Shown: in pieces, positions 45,813 to 55,621 of the stretch | Position numbering within the stretch: the first letter of the stretch is position 1 | Layout: each line of letters opens with the position of its first letter | Source of the DNA: Chlorophyllum brunneum | Lineage: Eukaryota; Basidiomycota; Agaricomycetes; Agaricales; Agaricaceae | DNA length: 64,000 nucleotides | Assembly: GCA_963576785.1 (NCBI GenBank) | Contig: OY756142.1 | Span: 496,001-560,000 of the forward strand | Direction: 5' to 3' | Translations under genes and position numbers: made by a program | The notes under the pieces: model-generated | The model's database searches: none | Told to the model about the DNA's origin: nothing | The model's input: only the letters and a program-made list of their open reading frames with translations

Positions 45813-48575
45813 TGTTTCTTTGTTTCATCAATATCTCATCATTGCGTAAAGGTGAACAAGAGACACGCTAGTAGGGCACAAGTGCTATTCCGTGGGTGTT
45901 AAAAGCCCGTCTGCAGGGCGTCGAGAGGGCAGTCCATTTTGCCTTTGTATTCTCGAATATCGGGGAGCCCTGTTTTTTTGTTTTGTCCTCGAACGCATCC
46001 GCTCGTCTCATAGGAAAGAAAGAGCCAATCCGGCTTAAGAAATTTATTGTCCGATCACCAAGTTACGGACATTCTTCACAAATATTCTAGGTGTATCTCT
46101 TTGCGCCACACCAACACCGCGCTGTTTCATTCCTTCCCCTTTACCTTCCCCGAGGCTTCCCTTCGGTGGAGGCTCATTATCATCCCTGGGTTTAGATCGC
46201 ACCCCATAAAGCGTCCCTTCTCTTTGTCCTCGCCGTTTTATCAACAGGGCGCGTCTGGTCAATGATTCCGATCCCGATGACGGAGCAGTGCCACCGCGAT
46301 ATTTTCATCCTTTATTATTTTGACTGTTCTTCACTGCTTTTCTACCAACATCAGATCCTCCAACTTTGCTACCCTGACTTTGCGCTTGGTGAAGGCCTCG
46401 TTAAGTGGCAAGGATGATGAGGATGCGCACCTTGTCGAGAAATTCTGCAAAAGCAGGACAAATAGATCCATGAACCCAAGTTGAAATTCCAGTACTTCTT
46501 CTCATCCAGGTTTGTGTCATATGGCCGCTTTCGCTCTCTCTCTCACGTCTCAGCATGGTTCCCTGCGGAATGCAGAGCCCAGCCTCGGATATCTTGTGCA
46601 GGGGGGATCCTCCCAACCATGGGAGCAGAGCCTGCGTCGAGTGCTCGGATATGTGCTTCAATCAGCGAATCCCCCTCTGGTGGAATCAGCTCTTCATCCG
46701 CATTCACAATCCACCCCTCATCGCCAACAGCCTCCCAGTCCGCTGCATAATCACTCCCCACATCATCATCATTACCACCGCCCGTACGACGTCGCTTGGT
46801 AGATTTTCCTATGGGAGGTCTGTCACGGGGCCGCCAGGGGTTCTTGGCGTGTTGGCGGTTTCTCTCCTGGATTTCCTTTTTGCCAGTCTCGCTGTTCCAC
46901 TTGTTGAACATCTGGTCAACTTCACTGGCCAAGTGGTCAGCCAGCCTGCAGAGGAAAATATAGAGCCGCAGAAATGATGGGAAATCGAATATTGTAAACT
47001 GTACTCCCGCATGATGCACAAACTAATCATTGCATGTTAATGATACAATGTGGAGGAGACGAGAGACTCACGACTTGGTCCTCCTGCCACCTCGAGACAT
47101 ATAACGTGAAATCATGTCCAACAAATGTCGCACCAAAGACGTAGCCATCATGGAATCCCAGGGCACGACGTTGGTTCTGTGCTGAACACAAGTAGAGTGT
47201 GAGTTGGCGGGCAGAAGTTTCAGCCCCGGAAACTTTGGCCTCGAGAACAAAAGTGACCACGCGAAGAAAAGAGTCTTCCGAAGTAAATACATGTCTGTTC
47301 TCGAACCCAGCAAGGAACAGACCCCAGTCTCCAGGTATTTCCATTGACACTACAACGTCAGCTTTGGCTGTTGACGGACGCGAGGGTAAGCTCAGTTCTC
47401 TTTCTGTGCTGCAGGCCAGTTAGTACTACTGCACCCGAATTTGGTTGGTGAAATAGTTACTGGTATGTGTGCTTTGCGTGGTGACGAAATTCAAATGCTG
47501 TGATGAGCAAGCTGTCGATACTGTGGTGGATTTCGGCCTCCACCGCATTTTTCTCGACGGCGCTCTGATGAATGTCCCAGTCTCGGAGCAGGATTTCGCG
47601 CATTCTTGCCAGTCGATAAGGGTCTCTGCCCCCCTCTTCAAACATGTCAGCGGGTAGACCGTTGACCCAGGCTGAGTATGTGTGTGGCATGTTCTGGTCT
47701 TTGTTAAGTACATAATTTCTGGTGGCCTGGGACGGCGTCGTCAGTTTGCACACTTAGAGAGCGAGAGTAATCACTCTTTCGCGCAGCGTCTCAGATACCG
47801 CTTCGACGAACTGTTGTTGAGTGCTTTAGCGGTAGTTTCATGGAAGTACACCCCCCGCACCTGTGAGTCCTTGATAGTGGATGGATACTTAATTTCGTCT
47901 CGGAGTCTTTCGAGAAATGGGGTGGGTAAGCTTTCGTGAAAGAGATGACACTTGTTGGACCTCTCTGCGATAGACCACATCCGTGAGCACTTGGCACATC
48001 TAATCACCTGTTAAAACCCAAGAGATCGTCATAGTGGAAAATGGATTCACGCAGAGGCAGTTATCGATAGACTGGTGAATATATGGGTCAGAGTCACCTA
48101 GATGCTTGGGGAAATTACGAACTGAGACGTCGACGCCGTCAGCTCAGGCACAGGAGATTCGTGATCCTCTGGCTGACTGCAACATGATCACAAACTCGTT
48201 AGGAATCAATAGACCCCTAGCGGTCCTGACATACTCTTCATGGACGCTGCATATATACTATTAGTTCCATAAACCAGTACAACAACAGTGGCTCACGGAT
48301 GTAAGGGCCCTCGTGAAGTGGCGGTGGATATTGGCCTTATATTTGTCAGGGAAGTTCATATATCGAGTTGAATGACCTACACTTGGGGCTGCACATCCTC
48401 GTGCTGTGGGTCATCCACACCCATATTAACCAGGGGTCAGGGTGATGGAGGAGAAGAGTCGATATCAATTGTCCACTGGCACGGATAATTCCGAAGTGGC
48501 TCTTTTGGATGTGACTTTTGTGTTATCATGTTTCAATGGGCATAGAGAATTCGGGATCCCAAATCTCAGAATTGT
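45813..48575 (+). repeat. Long direct duplication, copy 1
   Basis: Matches 55535-58310 in the same orientation. It starts in the last intron of the ACT-domain gene, includes that gene's 17-codon last exon (ending CGTGGGTGTTAA), then about 450 bases of diverged sequence, then a core from about 46350 to 48433 that is nearly identical to 56120-58203 with a constant offset of 9,770 bases, and a diverged tail. Confidence 0.92.
46543..48424 (-). CDS. Putative PD-(D/E)XK-like nuclease-fold protein, copy 1
   Basis: Multi-exon minus-strand gene inside the duplicated core. The likely ATG at 48424 (MGVDDPQHEDVQ) is followed by small, uncertain exons. The well-supported part begins VIRCAKCSRMWSIAERSN (a CxxC, with later Cys), then FHESLPTPFLERLRDEIKYP, YFHETTAKALNNSS, and after an intron NYVLNKDQNMPHTYSAWVNG, DPYRLARMREILLRDWDIHQ. 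The next exon holds STAKADVVVSMEIPGDWG, SFLRVVTFVLEAKVSG (a D...ExK arrangement as in PD-(D/E)XK folds), SARQLTLYLCSAQNQRRALG, VGHDFTLYVSRW. The C-terminus has a basic patch KSTKRRRTGGG and an acidic end. The fold assignment rests on pattern only. Not a family I can name. Confidence 0.6.
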
Positions 48576-48599
48576 GTAAGCGCTTTCCGAGCCTGCATA

Positions 48600-48842
48600 G
48601 GGCGGGGGCGGATGGATACGTATAGGAAGAGGAAGCAGCGGAGGCCCAGAGGCCTTTAAAATGCTCTCGAGAATCGTCTTAGTTTGGGTTGGTGTATGCT
48701 TGCTGGTAATGTAATTAGTATCGAACTAGATGGCGAGACTAATGAGTGTGTGTGTACGACTGCAATGCGTTGCTAGGAGCATCAACAGTCTACCTATGCC
48801 CTAACGAATCTAAAGCTTCGCCTTGACTTTCTCAATACCAAC
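48600..48842. repeat. Deubiquitinase/PTC5 junction, second copy
   Basis: Second copy of the junction: on the plus strand the end of the deubiquitinase gene ([13 protein letters not shown] and stop), then on the minus strand the end of the intact PTC5 gene. Divergence from the first copy includes substitutions and small gaps. Confidence 0.85.
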
Positions 48843-50582
48843 ATCCTCACCACCCTCCTCCCACCAAATAACGGTAACCGTCACATCATCTCTATACCTC
48901 CTCGAATATGGCGCAGGTATACTCAACGACCTCCTCAATGCACTTTCGTCACCACCACCAAAAGCATTCCTAATTAAATGAGCACTTAAATTATCATCCT
49001 TAAACGCCCAGCTGCCTTGTTGCGCAGCTTGTTCTTTACGTTCTTGTGTGGATATGGATTTACCATCGATACCGGCGGATTCCCCTGTGGTTGTGGGTAC
49101 GAGGGTATGGAGAGTGGATTTTGGGATTGTACCCTTTAGACCGGTGAGGTGACCTGCGACGAGGGAGACCACTTCGGTATTGGAGAGTTGGTCCCAGAGA
49201 CCGTCTGTTGCTAGAACGAGAAAGCGAACGGGTTTTTGATTTTGGGGTTGCCCTTCTGCTGCTGCTGGTGCAGCTGATGACGAATTGGAGGATGGGAAAG
49301 TGAATTTACAGTGAGTGACGACTGGCCGTGCGGTTACGTATGGTGGGGTTTTGAAAAGAGCGGGTGGAGGTCGGAGGGGTTTGCCATTGCCTTCCATGAA
49401 TGCTTTATTGAGGCTACAGGAGGGCGGTTGATTTCAAGCGGTCGTTAGGGGCTAGATATGCTTACGTTTCCTGGATTGGTCGAGGCCATTTGTAGCGGGC
49501 GTCACCGAAAGCGCGGGTGGGTTCGAGGCCGCCCAAGACGCGACCTTCACGGATAACGTAGTCGGATTCGTCTTGTGGGTGTTCAGAGCACATTCTACAA
49601 GATATGAGATGAGGAAGAGTAGATGGATAGTGAAAGCGTACCGCTGAGCTTCACCGGGGTTCCTTCCAGTCTGATCTTCCGATAAGACTTCAATCCTCCA
49701 TTGTCCTTTGCCACCTTCCGTAGGTTCCCAAACTCCAGCTACGGCTCGGCTATCACCGGTACAGGCAACATACAAGTCGCGATGGGCGGTATCGAATACA
49801 GCCATGATGGCACAGCTACCAGATACGGCTGGGAGCATCGAGGTGAGTGCGAGTGGATGTTGACTTAGGTCCGGGACAATCTTGTTCTTCTTGGATTCTT
49901 CGTCCAAGTTGTTTGCGAGGATACGGAGAGGTGCGTTTGTGAGTTCATGATCGAGACGTGCAAATGCTTCTGCAATAGCATACGAAACACGCTTGGGGTC
50001 CGCATCCAGAGGACCTTTGTGTGACAGTGTTGAAGGAGGGGGAGGGGTGGATGAGTGTTTTGGGCGCCATATAAGGTTCTTGGCGCTTGAGAGGATACCC
50101 GATGCGGATTTTGTTCCGGGTGAAGGATTAGAAGAGAGTGAAAAGAGCTCGAGCGCGACGGCCTTTATAAGAATCTTGGAGAGAAGCTGAGATGTGTGTG
50201 TGCCACTGTGTCCGTCCATGACCGCGAAGAAGAGGTAGTCGCCCGGTGCAGACGGGTCAGTATCGTCCCTTTGCACGACTTGCGTGGCGTTGGCGTCCTC
50301 TATTGGATCGTTTGAAGCCAGAAAAGCAGTTGTATAGTTCCACTTGATTCCTCCTGGGCTTGTATGTGATTTAGCAGAAGCATTTTGGTGAATGCGGTCT
50401 TCTAGGGCTTTGAGTGGGAGGATGTCAATGGTGCGAGTGCTCATTTCTGACTTGCCGTCTGCGCCCTTGACACGGATTGGGAGATCGAATGTTGGATGCG
50501 CTGAATATGAGCGGTAGAGGTAGTACGAGGGGAGTCCGACGGCGACGGTGGCGGCCACAGGCTTCCATGCGCGCCGCAGCAT
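48810..50582 (-). CDS. PTC5: Mitochondrial-type PP2C phosphatase, PTC5-like
   Basis: PPM/PP2C Ser/Thr phosphatase; Ptc5 dephosphorylates and activates pyruvate dehydrogenase in mitochondria. The ATG at 50582 gives MLRRAWKPVAATVAVGLPSY, a basic-hydrophobic leader that fits a presequence or inner-membrane anchor. PP2C motifs: GDYLFFAVMDGHSG (metal Asp), VSGSCAIMAVFDTAHRDLYV, ACTGDSRAVAG, SEDQTGRNPGEAQR, EHPQDESDYVIREGRVLGG, TRAFGDARYKWP, PVRFLVLATDGLWDQLSN (metal Asp), YRDDVTVTVIWWEEGG. The end is GIEKVKAKL at the stop 48810-48812. Intact. Substrate by homology only. Divergent from the 50751 gene. Pieces of it are copied at 45330 and 45712. Confidence 0.85.
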
Positions 50583-50750
50583 GTTGCGAGCGACAACTGT
50601 GGCTTGGAATTGCAAATGACTGGCGTGCACGTGACTGGATGTGTTGCCACTTGTTTGCGTGACAATGATTGTTGTCCAGTCCCTCCGCCTATATCGCACA
50701 GTCTGTGGCTTTCCGCTCTCTCTCCAGTACCACCACCTGTAAGAGTCAAC
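50583..50750. promoter_or_regulatory. Divergent promoter region, PTC5 and the 50751 gene
   Basis: 168 bases between start codons. The element GCACGTGAC, with CACGTG at 50628-50633, lies near the middle. Confidence 0.5.
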
Positions 50751-52361
50751 ATGACTGATCAGCCTCAACCACCTCCTCAAAGGAAGCCCAAGTCTCTGCT
50801 TGAAACACATCAAGACGCACACGTCCTCGTTAAGGCCTTGAATGAGTTCGCTGCAAGCCAACAGAAGCCTGTGAGTCGGGATACGATGTCCGATAAATTC
50901 TGTTTATCCTCAAGTCGCCTTCCAATGCGTCTTCTTCCCCCAAAGTCAACCGTCCCCGATCCTCCACAAGATGAATCACAAAGCCAACAAGACCCGGTCG
51001 CCGGTGCAGCTTCATCGAGTGTTCTCAAACCTCGAGAGATCATGAAGGCTTCTGGTATCCCAACCATCCGCCGAAGACCACTGCAGTCCGAACAGCCCTC
51101 CGTCTCGAAATTAGCAGAGCTAGGCGTCAAAGTCCGCGACTTTGCGTATGAGAGCACGCTTCCTCCCGTACCCACTGTCTATCTACAACCCCGCCAAATC
51201 CAGCCCTCTGTCCCTAAAGATGTGAATGATCCCAACGATCCTCATTATGTGTTAGAAGAAGAACGCAAGAAGAAAGTTTATACTTTTGAATCAACACGCA
51301 AAATCGAGAGAACGCCAACCGAGCCTGTGTTGGAGAGCGACTCCCTGCCTCCCCCTCGCCGCACTTTTCCGAAAATTAAAAGAACAAATGCGGAACTCGA
51401 TCTCGGCTCCCAATCGCAATCTCAGCCACAATCTCAACCCCCTCCCATTCATCCAACGTTACCGTACGATATCACAAACACACCACTCTCCGCGTCTCAA
51501 CCCGTTCCCGGACTGGCCGCAGATTCGCAACCAACAGAAACCTGGGTCGACACGCCCATTGTTACCCCCAATGGTTCCCTTCATTGGCCATCCGGAGCCA
51601 AAGTGGAGGACACGAGTGCTGTGGTAGCGTCACAATTGGAATCAATAACGTCTGACTCACAATCACCGCCTGTTCTCGAGCCCGTGTCGTATTCCCAGAT
51701 GGGGTTCGCGGATCCGGATTCCCAATGGAAAGGTGGAATTAAGTCGCCTAATCTACCACGTTCATCTAATGTGGCGGATCTCGTGCCCACAATGCGTGTT
51801 TTAACGTCCACTCGTGGAGCTTCTAATCAGCGTGGACGTGGACGCGTCGAGTCAAAGAGACACTCGCCATCCCCTCTACGTACTTCCCTCATCCCTACGT
51901 CACCCGCTGAACCATCACCACTGTCACGACCCCGACGCGAACCAATCTCACACAGCCAAGTCCCTATACCGGCACGTGAACCAGATTCAGCGCCTGTAGC
52001 TGGCCCTTCAAAAATATCCCCTTCGCCTCCATCCCCAGTCCCGACAACTACATCTCCACGATACAACCTCCGAAAGAATAAACGACGTGCAGAATCACCT
52101 CCATCTGCATCTCCTACAAACCGACCAATACGTCCCCGGCTCACACGAGCCCAAGCCCATGCCGCTTCACTTCCAACTATCGGGGGATCGAGACCATCGA
52201 CAGCTGTATCGACTAAATCTGCACATACACAAAATAAAGCTAGTCCGAGTGTGGTTTCGACGGGTCGAACGGCGAAAAGGGCAAGAGCTAGTACTGTTTC
52301 GGGTGTGAGTGGTGAAGGGATGGAGACGAGGAGAGCTAAGCGGAGGAATCAGGGGTCGTGA
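50751..52361 (+). CDS. Ser/Pro/Gln-rich basic protein, probably nuclear
   Basis: The ATG at 50751 gives MTDQPQPPPQRKPKSLLETH then QDAHVLVKALNEFAASQQKP, a short helical start. The rest is largely disordered: SQSQSQPQSQPPP repeats, many SP sites, RKIERTPTEP-type stretches, and a strongly basic C-terminal quarter with YNLRKNKRRAESPP, RPIRPRLTRAQAHA and ETRRAKRRNQGS. I recognise no domain. Basic SP-rich tails like this are common in chromatin or nuclear-structure proteins. A GTGAGT...CAAG stretch at 50870-50915 could be a 44-base intron, but splicing it would break the frame, so I keep a single exon. Confidence 0.65.
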   Translation: MTDQPQPPPQRKPKSLLETHQDAHVLVKALNEFAASQQKPVSRDTMSDKFCLSSSRLPMRLLPPKSTVPDPPQDESQSQQDPVAGAASSSVLKPREIMKASGIPTIRRRPLQSEQPSVSKLAELGVKVRDFAYESTLPPVPTVYLQPRQIQPSVPKDVNDPNDPHYVLEEERKKKVYTFESTRKIERTPTEPVLESDSLPPPRRTFPKIKRTNAELDLGSQSQSQPQSQPPPIHPTLPYDITNTPLSASQPVPGLAADSQPTETWVDTPIVTPNGSLHWPSGAKVEDTSAVVASQLESITSDSQSPPVLEPVSYSQMGFADPDSQWKGGIKSPNLPRSSNVADLVPTMRVLTSTRGASNQRGRGRVESKRHSPSPLRTSLIPTSPAEPSPLSRPRREPISHSQVPIPAREPDSAPVAGPSKISPSPPSPVPTTTSPRYNLRKNKRRAESPPSASPTNRPIRPRLTRAQAHAASLPTIGGSRPSTAVSTKSAHTQNKASPSVVSTGRTAKRARASTVSGVSGEGMETRRAKRRNQGS

Positions 52362-53872
52362 AGAGGACTTGACACCGTTTCATTATTCTCTCTCTCTCCT
52401 CTCTTGTCTTCAACTTTCTCTGTGGGTCTGGGGATGGGCAAAACGGTCTTTCTCAAACGTCAAACTGTACTTGTTGCGTGTGTAACGATTTTTTGTACCC
52501 CTTGATTCCTTTAACTGTCGTCATAGGATAGGATAGGGTGTATTAGTACTTGTAGAAAGAAGAGTATACCAAAGTGTATGCGTATGTTGATAGAGGGCTT
52601 ACTTGCCCATTATTATTCTTATTTATTACTCCTTTTTTGTCTTTTTCTGCTTTTCGCTGGATGAATGAAATGATAGAAATTCGTGTCGGCTTGGCTTCGT
52701 TTTTGAAGGACCGCTTGTGACTCGCTTCGTCAAATGTCAGAAGGGTCTTGTTCGGGGTAGGTCTGTTAAGAGAGAAATTGTGTCCTGAAGGGTTTTTGCC
52801 AAGACAGAAAGCGCATGGTATTGTCACCGTGAGTTGGTACAGCAAATGCACTCAACCCCATGTTGTTCCGGACTGGTGGATCAATGTAGCAGTAGTCGTG
52901 GACGATTGTGGACTGGGTTCTTAGAAGAGCTCATCTTTATGATCTGTCAAACGTCATGATACGCGGATGAGATGGTAGAAGTCTCGTCATCATGCATCAT
53001 AAGTGATATTCGTTCGGGTGGTTGGGGGATACGACCTCAAAGTACTAATTATAGCTAGCGAAGCATGTAGTGCACTAAGAACCAACCCATTATTTTCTTG
53101 GCACCATGCGGACCCTTGAGGATAACAAAAAGTAGAAGTCATCGGCAGCGAAGGATGTCCACTATTAGTAAGTAGTATGGAAGGGGAATTTGGTCAAATG
53201 GGATTAAGGTAATGCCTATCGGAGCAGTCCGGGAGACTTCCTTGCCTGGTAGGGGGAGGGGAGGGAAGTAGGTACTGTAAAGGCAGATAGTGATAACGAA
53301 GAGGTTGCGTAGAGTAGACGCGACGCTAAAAATTTGGTCCGGGTTAAAAAAGGCGAGCGTAAGCATAGTTGAGTGACTCTAGCTCCCCCGAGTGATGAAT
53401 TTATTAATTCCACACGTCATATTGACCAAAGCGACGGATGTAATAGAAAAGGTGTTGGAATAGGTCCAGGCCCGTCGGATTAGGAGTATAGAAGGATCAA
53501 GAGGAACGTGATGAAGCCATAGGTAAGACGAAAGGCGTGTCTGGGTCTTATCTGAGTCGAAGAACGGGAGTGATGAACCGCGCTAGGTTGAAGTTGAGTT
53601 TATGTGTCTGCTGATCCTGCGAAGCAATGCTATCTCGAGAAGAAGCCATAATAAACTAAGCGAATACAGGGGGTAAGGAAGGGAACATGAGGCAGGGTGC
53701 TGGTGAACCGGGAGTGGTGTTCCCCCAGGGCCTGGTGAGCAATATACCGGCGGGAGTAAATTAAGGGCTGAAATCAAGTATATTTAGGATCGGGTCTGGA
53801 GCAGGGAGATAGGAGGCGGCCGCTTATCACTTAGGGTCGACTATAAATCCATCAACCCTTCCCCTTCTCCCC
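52362..53872. other. Long intergenic region, no gene supported
   Basis: About 1.5 kb between two plus-strand genes, covering a terminator and the promoter of the ACT-domain gene. It has CT- and T-rich tracts near 52380-52420 and 52620-52660 and purine-rich tracts near 53250. Only short, unconvincing reading frames occur; no repeat or RNA gene recognised. Confidence 0.45.
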
Positions 53873-55621
53873 ATGGCCGACGCCGTCACCATATCCCTCC
53901 TCCCCGTCCCTCTAGCCCTCGTCCATATCCCCCGAAGTAGACTCCAGGCCCTCTCCCATCCCGTTCTCCGACACATTCTCCACCCCAGTCCCACATTTTT
54001 CACCGTGACTGCTAATGAAGTTGAGATTTCATTGTTTGTAGACTATGAACATGTACGAGATTTCAATGTTATCGCCAGAAAAGATAGGCGTAGTATGCGT
54101 AAAGACCCTGTCGAGATCTCGTCTGAACCATGGAGTGTCTTTCAGATAGACTCCCATAGTGATCAGCATGGTGGGTGGTTTTCTACTGAATCATTTTCTG
54201 TGTTGTTTTAATGATGTGTGCAGATAAATCTGGTGCGCGAGTCAATGAGCTCTCTGGACCTCTCGCAGCGGCTGGTATATCCATCCTTTACCAGTCCTCA
54301 TATATGTGCGACTTTATTTTCGTATGTCATCCTCTTTCTCTCTCAAAGCCCACTCGACTCACTTATATCTTTCTCACACACACAGGTAAAGCAATCACGG
54401 CTACATGAAGCCCTAACACTCTTTGAAACCGCAGGTTTCGACTTATACACATCTAACATGATATCCCCACTCTTGCCTTCTTCATACTCTACTTCCACCG
54501 CATCCTCACCAACCGTTCTCACTCTTGCCCAATCCTCAATTCTTTCTACACATTCTTCCACACCAACAGTCTACTCTATCACACCTAACAACCCTAACTA
54601 TACCACCTCCTGCGAAACCACTAGATTCCATGCACCTACTGCAGGTGAAGTACGCATCTTAGATCCAGATCTCACATGCGTTGGTCTTTCAGACGAGCTG
54701 GGCGTCGACCACTGGGGTATGAAAATCGTCAAACTCGTCGCATTTCCTGAACTTATCCCTTCATCACCATTCGGACGAAGGGATAGTAATGGTTCTTCAG
54801 GTTCAAATTCGTCATTCTCTCTTGCACCTTCTTCATCATGTTCAAGTTATGATGTTGACGATGACGATGATGATGATGGATATTTCTCCCATTCCCCACA
54901 AAGTATGTCAACTTCCGAATTGGCCGCTTCAAGTCCGTCTTCATCACGGAATTCAAGTAGAAGAAGCTTGCCTCCTATAAACACCAATGTCGATCTCGAC
55001 AATCATGTTCGTCCAACACCATCTTCTGTGCAAGAAGGCGAAAATTCCAAACGAATTCAAACTCGGAGATCCACATCTCCTTCTCATCTACCACTTTCAG
55101 TCCCATTCTTCAGTTTCACCAGAACACAAGAAGGCTCATCCTTAACCGCCGACGTAAAAACACTCGCGGCACTCTTTCCACCCGAAGAACGTCACTTACT
55201 AGTCTGTTGTGGGAGTTTAGAACTCGGTATTACCAACTTGGACGAAGGATATGCTTTTGGAAATGATGAAGACGACTTGGGGGGAGATCATGGTGACAGT
55301 GATAGAGATATGAGTATTGGGGAATTGAAGTGCTTACAGATAGATTTAAGAAGATTTGGTTTGGGTAAGTTGGTTCCGCTATTTGGTCGGGGATGCGGTC
55401 AAGTTGACGGCTATGGTTTTCAGATAAATATGGTTTGGTTAACAAATTCTCGACGGTATTAGGGGAACATAATGTAAATCATATGTATAGCTCAACATTC
55501 AAAACTGCCAATCTACTCGTATGTATTCTTCCGTTTCTTGGTTTCATCGATATCTCATCATTGCGTAAAGGTGAACAAGAGACACGCTAGTAGAGCACAA
55601 GCGCTACTTCGTGGGTGTTAA
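53873..55621 (+). CDS. ACT-domain protein, CASTOR-like
   Basis: The N-terminus MADAVTISLLPVPLALVHIP, ALSHPVLRHILHP and NEVEISLFVDYEHVRDF, then SVFQIDSHSDQH, and after an intron GARVNELSGPLAAAGISILY, QSSYMCDFIFV. This is the tandem ACT arrangement of CASTOR-type amino-acid sensors (ACT_7). A Ser-rich insert with a poly-Asp run follows, then a second conserved part: LTADVKTLAALFPPEERHLL, VCCGSLELGITNLDEGYAFG, LQIDLRRFGL joined to DKYGLVNKFSTVLGEHNVNH, MYSSTFKTANLL. The last exon (55571-55621) is only 17 codons: VNKRHASRAQALLRGC. The sensor function in fungi is inferred, not shown. Parts of the gene are copied at 45362 and 45813. Confidence 0.8.

Noticed and set aside
46543..48424. Duplicated core as a classical DNA transposon or retroelement
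   Set aside because: No transposase, reverse transcriptase, terminal inverted repeat or target-site duplication recognised at the block ends.
52543..52851. Minus-strand open frame in the long gap
   Set aside because: T/A-rich composition typical of a 3' flank; no motif or splice context.
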